Origin: Acidimicrobiia bacterium | GTDB taxonomy: Bacteria; Actinomycetota; Acidimicrobiia; Acidimicrobiales; Acidimicrobilacustridaceae | DNA: 64,000 nucleotides | NCBI GenBank assembly: GCA_020832495.1 | Contig: JAFIEP010000086.1 | Span: 31,741-95,740 of the forward strand | Direction of reading: 5' to 3' | Shown here: positions 47,734 through 56,207 of the stretch, in pieces | Numbering within the stretch: position 1 is the first letter of the stretch | Layout of the letters: each line of letters starts with the position of its first letter | Position numbers and translations under genes: made by a program | The notes under the pieces: generated by a model | What the model was told of the DNA's origin: nothing | The model's input: the letters and a program-made list of their open reading frames with translations, nothing else | The model's database searches: none

Positions 47734-49598
47734 CACACTGCCCCCGTCGTGGCCGGGTCGGTCCCGCTGTCGGCTGGGCCGCTGCGCGCCCCCACTGCGT
47801 CGGTGGCAGGTCTCGGACGCCCGCCTCCCGGCGTCAACGTCGGAGTGTCGGGCAGACCGAACAAGCCGGGTTTCAGACCGCACAACTTGGATCGCAACAT
47901 GGCAGCCACCGCCGGGCGGAGGAAGAACCAGGCCACCAACAGGTCGAGCACGGTGGCCAGACCCAGATAGAAGGCAAAGCCGCGCACCGGACCGACGGCC
48001 AGCGCGTACAGCAGCGCGGCGGCGATGAGCGTGGCCACGTCGGCCTTCACGATGGTCTTCCATGCCGCGTTGAACGACCGTTCGGCCGCCGAGCGGGCCG
48101 AGCGCCCGTCGCGTATGTCGCTCTTGATGGTCTCGTAGAACACGATGTTCGAGTCGAGCGACACACCGATGGACACGATGATGCCGGTGATGCCGGCCAA
48201 GGTGAGGGCCAGCCCCTGGGTGGAGCCCAACCAGGCGATCACTCCCCACAACAACGCACCTTCGATGACCAACATGCCGAGGGCCGTGAGCCCCAGCAGC
48301 CGGTAGAAGGCCAGCATGTACAAGGCCACGAGGCCCAAGCCGATGGCGCCGGCGATGAGGCCGGCTTGCAGGGCGTCCCGGCCGAGGCTGGCCGACACCT
48401 GCTGGCGGCTCTCCACCTCGAGTTCGACAGGCAGCGCACCGAAGCGCAGCACGGTGGCCAGGTCCTCAGCTTCTTCCTGGGTGAAGGGATCGACGTCGGG
48501 GCCGGAGATCTGCACGTTGCCGGCGAAGCGAGGCTCTTGGATCTGCGGGGCCGTCTCCACCTCGCCGTCGATGGTCACGGCCAACTGGCGCGTGGGACAG
48601 ACCTGCGTGCCGTTGAAGCACTGTTCGGCGATGTCGTTGAACGCCCCGATGCCGTCGGGTCCGCCACGCAGGGTGAGGTTCACCACCCACACCGACTGTG
48701 TGGGCCCGCCCAGGCTGGCCTGGGCCGTCTCGAGCCCGGCGCCGGTGAGCGCCACCGGACCGAGCCGGAAGCGGCGGACCTCCACCCGCTCGCCGTCGAC
48801 GATGGCGTACTGCGGGAGGACCACGATCTCGCCGGGCAGGTCGTCCTCGGGGGCGGTCAGTTCGTTGTCGCCCCCGGCGCCGAGCGCCTCGAGCTGGGCC
48901 CGGGTCTCGTCGTCGAACATGTCGAGGGTGATGTCGTCGGGGTCGTCGATGATGACCTGCTCGTCGTCGACACCCTCGCCGGGTTCGCTCGGCTCGGCCG
49001 GGTCCGCCGGTTCGATGTCCTGGGTGGCCGACGCCGTGCTGGCCAGCCGCACCGGCACGCCGGAGGCGCCCTCGTCGGCACCGTCCCCCTCGGTCCCACC
49101 GTCAGCGTCGTCGTCGGGATCGGTGGCCGTGCCCTCCAACTCGTCGAGGTCCAGGCCCTCGAGGTCAACGTCGTCGAGATCGATCCCTTCCACGTCGAGG
49201 TCGAGGTCCCCGAAGTCGAGGTCGCCGAAGTCCATGCCGCCGCCGCCGGGCGGGAGCTCGGCCAGCACGGGGCGGAACCGCAGCTCGCCGGTCCGGCCGA
49301 CCAGCTCGACGGCTGCTTCGGGGTCGTCCACGCCGGGCAGCTCCACCACGATGGTCTGCCCCTGTCGGGTGATCTCCGGCTCGGCCACGCCGAGCGCGTC
49401 GACGCGGTTGCGGATGATGGCCACCGCGTCCTCGAGCTGTTCCTCGTCGGCATCGCCGTCGGGCTGCAACACCACCGACACGCCCCCCTGCAGGTCGAGC
49501 CCGAGGAACGGTGCCCACCCCTGCGCCAACGCAGCGCCCAGCAGGCCGGCCGCGATGGCCACGATGAACACGATCGAGGCCAGGCCCTTGCGCTTCAT
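47733..49598 (-). CDS. secD: Protein translocase subunit SecD with an acidic insertion
   Basis: Partner of SecF. N-terminal transmembrane segment at about 7-28, large extracytoplasmic region (about 30-420), then five transmembrane segments (about 430-590). Core motifs are LGLDLQGGVSVV at the start of the first head and ISIGVSLDSNIVFYETIKSD in the membrane part. Residues about 118-235 are an Asp/Gly/Leu/Glu-rich insertion (repeats of DFGDLD and DLxGLDLDEL type) not found in most SecD proteins, explaining the 621-residue length. ATG 49598 overlaps the yajC stop (ATGA). Confidence 0.95.
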   Translation of the reverse strand: MKRKGLASIVFIVAIAAGLLGAALAQGWAPFLGLDLQGGVSVVLQPDGDADEEQLEDAVAIIRNRVDALGVAEPEITRQGQTIVVELPGVDDPEAAVELVGRTGELRFRPVLAELPPGGGGMDFGDLDFGDLDLDVEGIDLDDVDLEGLDLDELEGTATDPDDDADGGTEGDGADEGASGVPVRLASTASATQDIEPADPAEPSEPGEGVDDEQVIIDDPDDITLDMFDDETRAQLEALGAGGDNELTAPEDDLPGEIVVLPQYAIVDGERVEVRRFRLGPVALTGAGLETAQASLGGPTQSVWVVNLTLRGGPDGIGAFNDIAEQCFNGTQVCPTRQLAVTIDGEVETAPQIQEPRFAGNVQISGPDVDPFTQEEAEDLATVLRFGALPVELEVESRQQVSASLGRDALQAGLIAGAIGLGLVALYMLAFYRLLGLTALGMLVIEGALLWGVIAWLGSTQGLALTLAGITGIIVSIGVSLDSNIVFYETIKSDIRDGRSARSAAERSFNAAWKTIVKADVATLIAAALLYALAVGPVRGFAFYLGLATVLDLLVAWFFLRPAVAAMLRSKLCGLKPGLFGLPDTPTLTPGGGRPRPATDAVGARSGPADSGTDPATTGAV

Positions 49599-49951
49599 CG
49601 TTCCTCGTCCTCTCCGGCGGGGCCATCGGCATCGGCCCCGACCGAGTCGTCGTCACCCTCGGTGAGCTCGCCGTCGTCGGTGAACTCGTCGGCGACCACC
49701 TCGGCCACCACAGGGCGTTCGGCCACCGAGGTGCGCTCCATGCGCAACTGCACATCCTCGGCCACCTCGACCACCATGGTGGTCTCGTCGAGATCCACCA
49801 CCTGGCCGTGCACACCGCCGGAGGTGATGATCTCGTCACCCACGGCCAACGACTCGATGAGTCGTCGGTGGGCAAGCATCTGCTGGCGCTGGGGGCGGAT
49901 CACCACGGCGTACATGACACCGACGATGGCGACCAGGAACAGGATCTCCAC
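49595..49951 (-). CDS. yajC: Preprotein translocase subunit YajC
   Basis: Single-pass accessory subunit. The transmembrane segment at residues 2-18 (EILFLVAIVGVMYAVVI) is followed by RPQRQQMLAHRRLIESLAVGDEIITSGGVHGQV, the family signature. The C-terminal 40 residues are Asp/Glu-rich. The GTG start gives 118 residues. It heads yajC-secD-secF. Confidence 0.95.
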   Translation of the reverse strand: MEILFLVAIVGVMYAVVIRPQRQQMLAHRRLIESLAVGDEIITSGGVHGQVVDLDETTMVVEVAEDVQLRMERTSVAERPVVAEVVADEFTDDGELTEGDDDSVGADADGPAGEDEER

Positions 49952-49993
49952 GGGGACGAACGAACCTCACGTGTGCGGTTTGGGCAAAGCGAC

Positions 49994-49999
49994 AGGCTA
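49994..49999 (-). promoter_or_regulatory. -10 box of yajC-secD-secF
   Basis: TAGCCT 42 bases before the yajC GTG; gives a leader of about 36 bases. The -35 is not clear. Confidence 0.4.
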
Positions 50000-50053
50000 G
50001 CGCGCCGGTCCTGGCGGCCAGCATCGCCTCGCCACGTCCGTCCCGACCCCGGG

Positions 50054-51172
50054 TCACTCCCAGACGGCCGCCACCTCGGCGCGGAAGGCCTCGAAGCGCC
50101 CGTCGAGCACTGCGGCGCGGGCGTCGCCCACCAACTCGCCGAGCCAGTGCAGGTTGTGCAGCGTGCAGAGTCGGGCCACCGTGGGTTCGTTCACCATGCG
50201 CAGATGGCGCAGGTACCCCCGGCTGTAGCGGGCGCACACCGCACAGCCACACGACGGATCGAGGGGCTCGTCAGAGGTGAGGTGCACCGCGTTGCGCAGG
50301 TTCACCCGCCCGGCCGAGGTGAGGATGGTGCCGTGGCGACCGAAGCGGGTGGGCAACACGCAGTCGAACATGTCGACACCGAGCCCGACCGCCTCCACTA
50401 ACCCGCGAGGATCGCCCACGCCCATGAGGTAGCGGGCCTGGTCGGCGGGCAGCACCGCCGTGGCCGCCGCCAGCGCCGGGAGCATCTGGTGGCGCGGTTC
50501 GCCCACCGAGAGCCCGCCGATGCCGTAGCCGTCGAACCCCACGGCCACCGTCCGCTCGGCGCTCTCGGCCCGCAGCGCCTCGTCGACGCCCCCCTGGCAG
50601 ATGCCGAAGAGCGCCTGGGTGGACCCCTCCCGACGACGCTCGGCGAAGGCGTCGGCCGCTCGGGCCGCCCAGTCAGCCGTGCGGTCGACCGCCCGGCGCA
50701 CCACCTGGGTGGACGACGGCAGCGGCGGACACACGTCGAGCACCATCTGGATGTCGGCCCCGAGGTCGGCCTGGATGGCCACTGCGGTCTCCGGCGTCAG
50801 CCGGTGACTGCTGCCGTCGTAGGTGGAGCGGAAGGTGACCCCGTCGTCGTCCACCTTCGGCTCGAGGGAGAAGACCTGGAAGCCCCCTGAGTCGGTGAGG
50901 ATGTGCCCGTCCCAGCCGGAGAAGGCGTGCAGACCACCCAACTGGGCGACCACCTCGACGCCCGGACGCAGCATGAGGTGGTAGGTGTTGGCCAACACCA
51001 CCTGGATGCCGAGCCGCTCCAGGTCCGCCGAATCGACGGCCCGCACGGTGGCCCGGGTGCCCACCGGCATGAAGCACGGGGTGGCGATGACGCCGCGAGG
51101 GGTCCACAGCAGGCCGGCTCGGGCAGCGCCGTCCGCCGCCACCGGTTCGTAGCGCAGCGGGTTGTCATCCAT
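50054..51172 (-). CDS. tgt: tRNA-guanine transglycosylase
   Basis: Exchanges guanine-34 for preQ1 in tRNA. 372 residues: catalytic Asp in TDSGGFQVFSL, nucleophile Asp in GVDMFDCVLPTR, FGICQGG-type loop, GYGIGGLSVGEP, and the zinc site CGCAVCARYSRGYLRHL ending with a downstream His. ATG 51172 overlaps the queA end by eight bases. The pair queA-tgt makes queuosine tRNA, though no preQ1 synthesis genes are visible here. Confidence 0.97.
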   Translation of the reverse strand: MDDNPLRYEPVAADGAARAGLLWTPRGVIATPCFMPVGTRATVRAVDSADLERLGIQVVLANTYHLMLRPGVEVVAQLGGLHAFSGWDGHILTDSGGFQVFSLEPKVDDDGVTFRSTYDGSSHRLTPETAVAIQADLGADIQMVLDVCPPLPSSTQVVRRAVDRTADWAARAADAFAERRREGSTQALFGICQGGVDEALRAESAERTVAVGFDGYGIGGLSVGEPRHQMLPALAAATAVLPADQARYLMGVGDPRGLVEAVGLGVDMFDCVLPTRFGRHGTILTSAGRVNLRNAVHLTSDEPLDPSCGCAVCARYSRGYLRHLRMVNEPTVARLCTLHNLHWLGELVGDARAAVLDGRFEAFRAEVAAVWE

Positions 51173-52307
51173 CGGAGCGCTCCGAGGTGGTGGTCGTGGC
51201 GGCGGCAGGCCACTCGGCCCGATCCACCAGCATGGCGTCGCCGAAGGACAGGAACCGGTAGCCCTCGGCGAGCGCCACGTCGTAGAGGTGACGCCACCGC
51301 TCTCCGACGAAGGCCTCGAGCAGGACCAGCAGGCTCGAGCGCGGCAGGTGGAAGTTGGTGAGCAGACGGTCGACGAGGGCGAAGCGGTGGCCGGGTCGGA
51401 TGAAGAGGTCAGTGGACGCCACCACGTCGGCGGCCTCGTCGGGCGCGTCGTTGGTCGGCTCAGTGAGTGCGGCCGACTCGAGCGCCCGGACCACGGTGGT
51501 GCCGATCGCCACCACCGCCCCACCGCCGGAGCGCACCTCGGCGCAACGGCGCAGGGTGGTGGCGGGCACCGTGTAGCGCTCCGTGTGCATCCGGTGGTCG
51601 TCGACGTCGTCGGCGGCGATGGGCCGGAAGGTGGCCAGCCCCACCGACAGCTCCACGTCGGCTACGCCGATGCCTCGGGCGACACACCGTGCGAGTACCT
51701 CGTCGGTGAGGTGCAACCCGGCGGTCGGCGCCGCCACCGAGGTGGCCCGGTCGGCGAACACCGTCTGGTAGCGGTCGGGTTCGGCCAGCGGTTCGGTGAT
51801 GTACGGCGGCAGGGGCAGCTCACCCACCGCAGCGAGCAGGTCCTCGAGGTCGACCCCGGCTGGATCACCCGCCGGTGGGAGCCCCTCGATCTCCACCACC
51901 CGCTGACCGTCGTCGAGATGTTCGCCGACCACCACTTCCACCTCGCCGAACGGGGCCGGCAACCCGTGCTCGTCGGCCCGAAGTCGGGTTCCCGGCGGCA
52001 GGCGCCGGCCAGGGCGCACCAGCGCCGCCCAGCGCCGCCGATCCGGGGCCGTCGGCTCGAGCAGCAGCACCTCGGCCTTGCCCCCGGTGGCCTTTCGCAG
52101 CAGCAGGCGGGCGGGCAGGACCCTGGTGGTGTTACGCACCAGCAGGTCACCGGGCGACAACAACTCGGGCAGGTCGGCCACCACGTGGTGCCGAGGATCC
52201 TCGGGCCGGTGGCGGTCGACGAGCAGGCGCGCCTGGTCGCGTCGCGCTGCCGGCTGTTGGGCGATGGCCTCGGGCGGCAGGTGGTAGTCGACGTCGTCGG
52301 TTCGCAC
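51165..52307 (-). CDS. queA: S-adenosylmethionine:tRNA ribosyltransferase-isomerase
   Basis: Transfers the ribosyl moiety of SAM to preQ1-tRNA to form epoxyqueuosine. 380 residues with VDYHLPPEAIAQQP at the start, RNTTRVLPARL, AAPTAGLHLTDEVL and DLFIRPGHRFALVDRLLTNFHLPRSSLLVLLEAF near the end. The GTG start has no Shine-Dalgarno; a nine-codon leader frame ends six bases upstream. It is cotranscribed with tgt. Confidence 0.96.
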   Translation of the reverse strand: MRTDDVDYHLPPEAIAQQPAARRDQARLLVDRHRPEDPRHHVVADLPELLSPGDLLVRNTTRVLPARLLLRKATGGKAEVLLLEPTAPDRRRWAALVRPGRRLPPGTRLRADEHGLPAPFGEVEVVVGEHLDDGQRVVEIEGLPPAGDPAGVDLEDLLAAVGELPLPPYITEPLAEPDRYQTVFADRATSVAAPTAGLHLTDEVLARCVARGIGVADVELSVGLATFRPIAADDVDDHRMHTERYTVPATTLRRCAEVRSGGGAVVAIGTTVVRALESAALTEPTNDAPDEAADVVASTDLFIRPGHRFALVDRLLTNFHLPRSSLLVLLEAFVGERWRHLYDVALAEGYRFLSFGDAMLVDRAEWPAAATTTTSERSDG

Positions 52308-52313
52308 GTCGGC

Positions 52314-52340
52314 TCAGGACGGCTTCGGCGGCGGTGGCAC
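52314..52340 (-). CDS. Possible polyproline leader peptide before queA (very low certainty)
   Basis: GTG CCA CCG CCG CCG AAG CCG TCC TGA: an eight-codon frame encoding MPPPPKPS. It starts eight bases after a TACGTT -10 box, the leaderless geometry used elsewhere in this window, and its stop is six bases before the queA GTG. A run of four Pro codons would be an EF-P-dependent stall site. Nothing proves it is translated. Confidence 0.2.
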   Translation of the reverse strand: MPPPPKPS

Positions 52341-52348
52341 GGTGGGCC

Positions 52349-52354
52349 AACGTA
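52349..52354 (-). promoter_or_regulatory. -10 box upstream of queA-tgt
   Basis: TACGTT, placing the start of the mRNA about 35 bases before the queA GTG. Confidence 0.35.
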
Positions 52355-52417
52355 GTGGTCGCTGCGTCGCTCCCCCTCACCGCCGCCACCATCCACCACT
52401 GGGGTCGGCATGCCGAC

Positions 52418-52423
52418 AAGACT
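52418..52423 (+). promoter_or_regulatory. Weak leaderless-type -10 box
   Basis: AAGACT, six bases, then ATG 52430. The first base departs from TAnnnT. Confidence 0.35.
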
Positions 52424-52429
52424 TCCGTC

Positions 52430-53101
52430 ATGCAGGTGTTGCACAGAGCACACCCGCTCCCGGCGGAGCAACTCGCCGGTGGGGGCCGGTCACTGGACGA
52501 GCCGAAAGCCTGGCTCCTCGACGCCGAGACCTTCCACGCCGAGTTCTGCACGCTCTTCGGCGCCTTGTCGGGCCCCGACGGTGCTGCGCCGCTGCGCGAG
52601 CGGGCCACCGAACTGTGGGAGTCGCCCGATCCGCTGGTGTCGGACTACGTGAGCCGACTACCCACCGACCTCCCCGAGGAGTGGGCAGTCAGCTTCTCGG
52701 AGTCCCACCTGGCCCAGTGGTACCGCATCCTCATGGCCGCCCACTTGGCCGACGCGCCAGCGGTCAGCGACCCGGGCCAGCTCCGTCGAGGCCTCCCTGA
52801 CCTGGGCTGGTCCACCGCCGATGCGCGGCGCGCAGCCAGCGGTCGCCAGTTGCGGGCCCTGGCCAGCGCCTACGGCCACGCCGAGTGCGCCACGGCCATC
52901 AACTTGGTGCTCGACCCCGGTCTGCGGGGATGGCTCTCCCCTGACGACGTGGCTGACCTTCGGGACCGTCTTGTTGCCGTCGACCGCCGGCGCTTCCGTG
53001 CCCACCAGGATCTGGTGGGCGTCTGCGAGGAGCTGTGGTCGTTGTTGGACGTGGCCGCCAACGGTCGAGGCCGGGTGCTCCTCCTGCTCGACCATCCCTG
53101 A
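52430..53101 (+). CDS. Protein of unknown function
   Basis: Not recognised. 223 residues, predicted mainly alpha-helical, with no signal peptide or transmembrane segment. Trp-containing helices are at about 25-40 and 80-105 (EEWAVSFSESHLAQWYRILMAAHLAD), and a C-terminal helical part ends in hydrophobic GRVLLLLDHP. ATG 52430 is supported by the promoter-like box and by protein-like sequence starting there. It is alone on the plus strand between queA (divergent) and the acyl-CoA dehydrogenase. Confidence 0.7.
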   Translation: MQVLHRAHPLPAEQLAGGGRSLDEPKAWLLDAETFHAEFCTLFGALSGPDGAAPLRERATELWESPDPLVSDYVSRLPTDLPEEWAVSFSESHLAQWYRILMAAHLADAPAVSDPGQLRRGLPDLGWSTADARRAASGRQLRALASAYGHAECATAINLVLDPGLRGWLSPDDVADLRDRLVAVDRRRFRAHQDLVGVCEELWSLLDVAANGRGRVLLLLDHP

Positions 53102-53120
53102 CGACGCGTCCAGCCACACA

Positions 53121-53140
53121 ACTTGACCAGTCAGTCAAGT
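53121..53140 (+). promoter_or_regulatory. Probable TetR-family operator before the acyl-CoA dehydrogenase
   Basis: Perfect inverted repeat ACTTGAC - six bases (CAGTCA) - GTCAAGT. This is the size and base pattern (TTGAC...GTCAA) of operators bound by TetR regulators of fatty-acid degradation genes. It overlaps a TTGACC that could serve as -35. No TetR gene is in the window. Confidence 0.6.
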
Positions 53141-53201
53141 ATCGGGTTGCCTAGGGGCAGCGGGTCGACGCCCGACCCGGCACACCCAGGGGGTAGGCAC
53201 C

Positions 53202-54536
53202 ATGACGGCGACCGACGCGGCCAACGAGACCTCGACCGACAGCTACGCAGCCTTGCGCGACGAGTTGCGCACGTGGCTGGAAGAGAACTGGGACCCGGAT
53301 CTCACCGTCGGCGACTGGTGGGACCGCCTCGGTACCGCCGGCTGGGTGGCACCCACCTGGCCATCGGAGTGGTTCGGCCGCGACCTGTCGCGTGACGAGG
53401 CCAATGTGGTCAGCGCCGAGCTGGCCGACTTCGGCGCCCTCGGGCCTCCCGGAGGCCTGGGTCTGCTGCTGGCCGGGCCGACCATCGTCACCCACGGCAG
53501 CGACGAGCAGAAGCAGCGCTACCTCCGTGACATCGTCACCGGCCAGCGGGCCTGGTGCCAGCTCTTCAGCGAGCCCAACGCCGGCTCCGACCTGGCCGGT
53601 CTGCAGGCCCGGGCAGTGCGGGACGGCGAGGAGTGGATCGTCAACGGCCAGAAGGTGTGGACCTCCGGCGGCCAGGTGGCCGACCTCGGGATGCTCATTG
53701 CCCGCACCGACGCCGATCTGCCCAAGCACAAGGGCATCACCTACTTCGCCATCGAGATGGACCAGGACGGCGTCGACATCCGCCCGCTGCGCGAGATCAC
53801 CGGACGGGCGCTGTTCAACGAGGTGTTCCTCTCCGATGCCCGGGTGAGCGACGATGCCCTGATCGGTGGGCTGAACAACGGCTGGGCGGTGGCCAACACC
53901 ACCCTGGCCTTCGAGCGAGCTGGCCTCGGCGCCGGCGGCGGCAGCGCGGCGGCGTCGGCCGCCATCCCCGGCCAGGTCATGGGCCAGCTCGGCGAGCGGG
54001 CCGGCGACTTCGTCAGCTCCGGCGGTCGTCGTCGCGGCGGCGGTGGCGGTGCGGCCGGCATGATGGGCGGCGCACACAAGCTGCTGGTGTCGCTCGCCCA
54101 GGGCAACGGTGCCATCAGCAACCCGACGGTCCGCCAGGACCTGGCCCGGTTGCACACCATGAACGAGATCGCCCGCTACACCAACCTGCGGGCCAAGGCG
54201 GCCAAGGCCGCCGGGCAGACCCCTCCCCCGCCGAACCTGGCCAAGCTGTCGATGAGCAACATCGTGCGACTGTCACGCGATCTCGGCCTGCGCATCCTCG
54301 GCGCCGAGGGCACGCTGCACGCCTACGAACCGGAGGACCGCGAAGCGCTCACCGCCGCCGGCGTGAACCCGCTCGACGCCATGGTCACCGAGATGTCCCT
54401 CTTCGCGCAGGCGCCGCCCATCTACGGCGGCACCGACGAGATCCAGAAGAACATCATCGGCGAGCGCGTGCTCGGACTCCCCAAGGAGCCCAACAACGAC
54501 AAGACGACGGCGTTCAAGGACCTGTTGAAGAACTGA
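53202..54536 (+). CDS. Acyl-CoA dehydrogenase family protein
   Basis: FAD-dependent alpha,beta-dehydrogenation of an acyl-CoA. 444 residues: N-terminal helical domain, FAD/acyl contact motif QLFSEPNAGSDLAG (about residues 113-126), beta-domain segment VNGQKVWTSGG, and C-terminal PIYGGTDEIQKNIIGERVLGLP with the conserved Gly-Thr-x-Glu-Ile flavin motif. A Gly/Arg-rich insert (GGRRRGGGGGAAG) at about 270-285 is unusual. ATG 53202 has AGGGGG about ten bases upstream. Substrate unknown. It is convergent with the aldehyde dehydrogenase gene. Confidence 0.9.
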   Translation: MTATDAANETSTDSYAALRDELRTWLEENWDPDLTVGDWWDRLGTAGWVAPTWPSEWFGRDLSRDEANVVSAELADFGALGPPGGLGLLLAGPTIVTHGSDEQKQRYLRDIVTGQRAWCQLFSEPNAGSDLAGLQARAVRDGEEWIVNGQKVWTSGGQVADLGMLIARTDADLPKHKGITYFAIEMDQDGVDIRPLREITGRALFNEVFLSDARVSDDALIGGLNNGWAVANTTLAFERAGLGAGGGSAAASAAIPGQVMGQLGERAGDFVSSGGRRRGGGGGAAGMMGGAHKLLVSLAQGNGAISNPTVRQDLARLHTMNEIARYTNLRAKAAKAAGQTPPPPNLAKLSMSNIVRLSRDLGLRILGAEGTLHAYEPEDREALTAAGVNPLDAMVTEMSLFAQAPPIYGGTDEIQKNIIGERVLGLPKEPNNDKTTAFKDLLKN

Positions 54537-54565
54537 GGTCGAGGAGCGGCGCCTGCCCCTCACCC

Positions 54566-56149
54566 TCAGCGCGTGCGGCGGCGGGGACGAACGATGCCCC
54601 GGGCCTTGTTGGCCAGGCCTCGGCGGTAGCGCAGTTGCATGGTGCGCGCCGCCAGCCCTTCGAGCGGCCCGGGCACCGGGTACCACCAGGCCTCGCGGGC
54701 CAGGCCGAAGCGGTCGACCAGGATGGACTTCGACTGGGAGAACTCGCGCAGGCCGTCGAGGCCGTGCACCCGCCCGATGCCCGACGTCTTGGTACCCCCG
54801 AAGGGCAACCCCGGCACCCCGTAGGACACGATGACGTCGTTCACACACACGTTGCCGGCGTGCACCCGGGTGGCCAGCGCTCGGCCCCGGGACAGGTCAC
54901 GGGTCCACACCGAGGAGTTCAGCCCGTAGTCGCTGTCGTTGGCCAGCCGCAGCGCTTCCTCCTCGTCGGCCACCGCCATGATGGGCAGTACCGGCCCGAA
55001 GGTCTCTTCGCTCAGCAGCTTCATCCGGTGGTCGACGTCGACCACCACGGTGGGCTCGAACCACAGCCCGGGGCGCCCCGGCACCCGCTTGCCGCCGGTG
55101 AGGATACGCGCCCCTCGTCGCACGGCGTCGTCGAGGTGGTCGGCCACCACGTCGAGTTGCGGCGGGAAGGTCATCGACCCGATGTCGTGCCCTCGCCCCA
55201 TGCCCTGACGCAGCGCCTCGGTGCGCCGCACGACCCCGTCCACGAAGGCGTCGTACACCTCGTCGACCACGTACACCCGCTCGACCGACATGCACGTCTG
55301 GCCCGAGTTCTGGAAGGCACCCCACACGGCACCCGAGGCCGCCCGCTCGATGTCGGCATCGGCGCAGACGATCATCGGATCCTTGCCGCCGAGCTCCAAC
55401 AGCACGGGGGTGAGCGTGTCCGCCGCCGCGGCCATCACCCGCTGCCCGGTCCGCACCGAGCCGGTGAAGCAGATCTTGTCGACCCCCGAACGCACCAGCG
55501 CCTCCCCGGTGGCACCACCGCCGGTGACCACCCGCACGATGCCGGGATGACCACCGGCGTCCTCGAACAGCTCACCGATGAATCGACCGGTGAGCGGTGT
55601 CACCTCCGACGGCTTCACCACCACCGTGTTGCCGGCGAACAACGCCGTGATCACCGGCGTCATGGTGAGGATGAACGGGTAGTTCCACGGGCTGATGACC
55701 CCGACGACACCGAGGGGTTCGAAGACCCGTAACGCCTTCTTGTGGCCCATGAGCCCGGCCGACACCCGCTCGGGGCGGAGTGCCTTCTCGCCCTTGCGGG
55801 CGTAGAACTCGATGGTCTCGCACGCCGTGAGCAGTTCGTTGGTGAGCGCTTCCACCCCCAGCTTGCCGGTCTCGGCACAGATCGTCTCGATGGCTTCGTC
55901 GAGACGGTCGAGCAGCAGGTCACGCACCCGCAGGATGTGCTCCGCCCGGGCGCGGTAGGGCACGCCGGCCCACGCCGAGGCCGCGATGCGGGCCTCGGCC
56001 ACCGCCGCCTGCACCTCGCCGGGTGTCATGTCGGGCACCAACCCCAGGCGCTCGCCGGTGCGCGGATCCGTGGCCGCAATGAAGTCCCGTTCCCCGCTCG
56101 AGGCGTCGGCGCCCCCTGTTGTCCGAGAACCTGGATCGATGACGGCCAC
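54566..56149 (-). CDS. NAD(P)-dependent aldehyde dehydrogenase
   Basis: 527-residue ALDH. It has the coenzyme region ISPWNYPF and NTVVVKPSEVTPLT, FTGSVRTGQ, the catalytic Glu in LLELGGKDPMIV, the nucleophile Cys in NSGQTCMSVERVYV, and EETFGPVLPIM. The C-terminal LFxxFGxx-type helix is followed by a long basic tail (RRGLANKARGIVRPRRRTR), typical of membrane-interacting or succinate-semialdehyde-type ALDH of Actinobacteria. The substrate is not resolved. GTG 56149 has GGAGG four bases upstream; the longer upstream frame has no family match. Confidence 0.9.
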   Translation of the reverse strand: MAVIDPGSRTTGGADASSGERDFIAATDPRTGERLGLVPDMTPGEVQAAVAEARIAASAWAGVPYRARAEHILRVRDLLLDRLDEAIETICAETGKLGVEALTNELLTACETIEFYARKGEKALRPERVSAGLMGHKKALRVFEPLGVVGVISPWNYPFILTMTPVITALFAGNTVVVKPSEVTPLTGRFIGELFEDAGGHPGIVRVVTGGGATGEALVRSGVDKICFTGSVRTGQRVMAAAADTLTPVLLELGGKDPMIVCADADIERAASGAVWGAFQNSGQTCMSVERVYVVDEVYDAFVDGVVRRTEALRQGMGRGHDIGSMTFPPQLDVVADHLDDAVRRGARILTGGKRVPGRPGLWFEPTVVVDVDHRMKLLSEETFGPVLPIMAVADEEEALRLANDSDYGLNSSVWTRDLSRGRALATRVHAGNVCVNDVIVSYGVPGLPFGGTKTSGIGRVHGLDGLREFSQSKSILVDRFGLAREAWWYPVPGPLEGLAARTMQLRYRRGLANKARGIVRPRRRTR

Positions 56150-56207
56150 GGTGCCTCCACTCGCTGATCGCTGGCTGGTGTCGGTGCCCACCCCACGGGC
56201 CCTGCGG

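Noticed and set aside
53141..53201. A separate small gene between 53101 and 53202
   Set aside because: No frame over 20 codons with a start and only the operator and leader are present.
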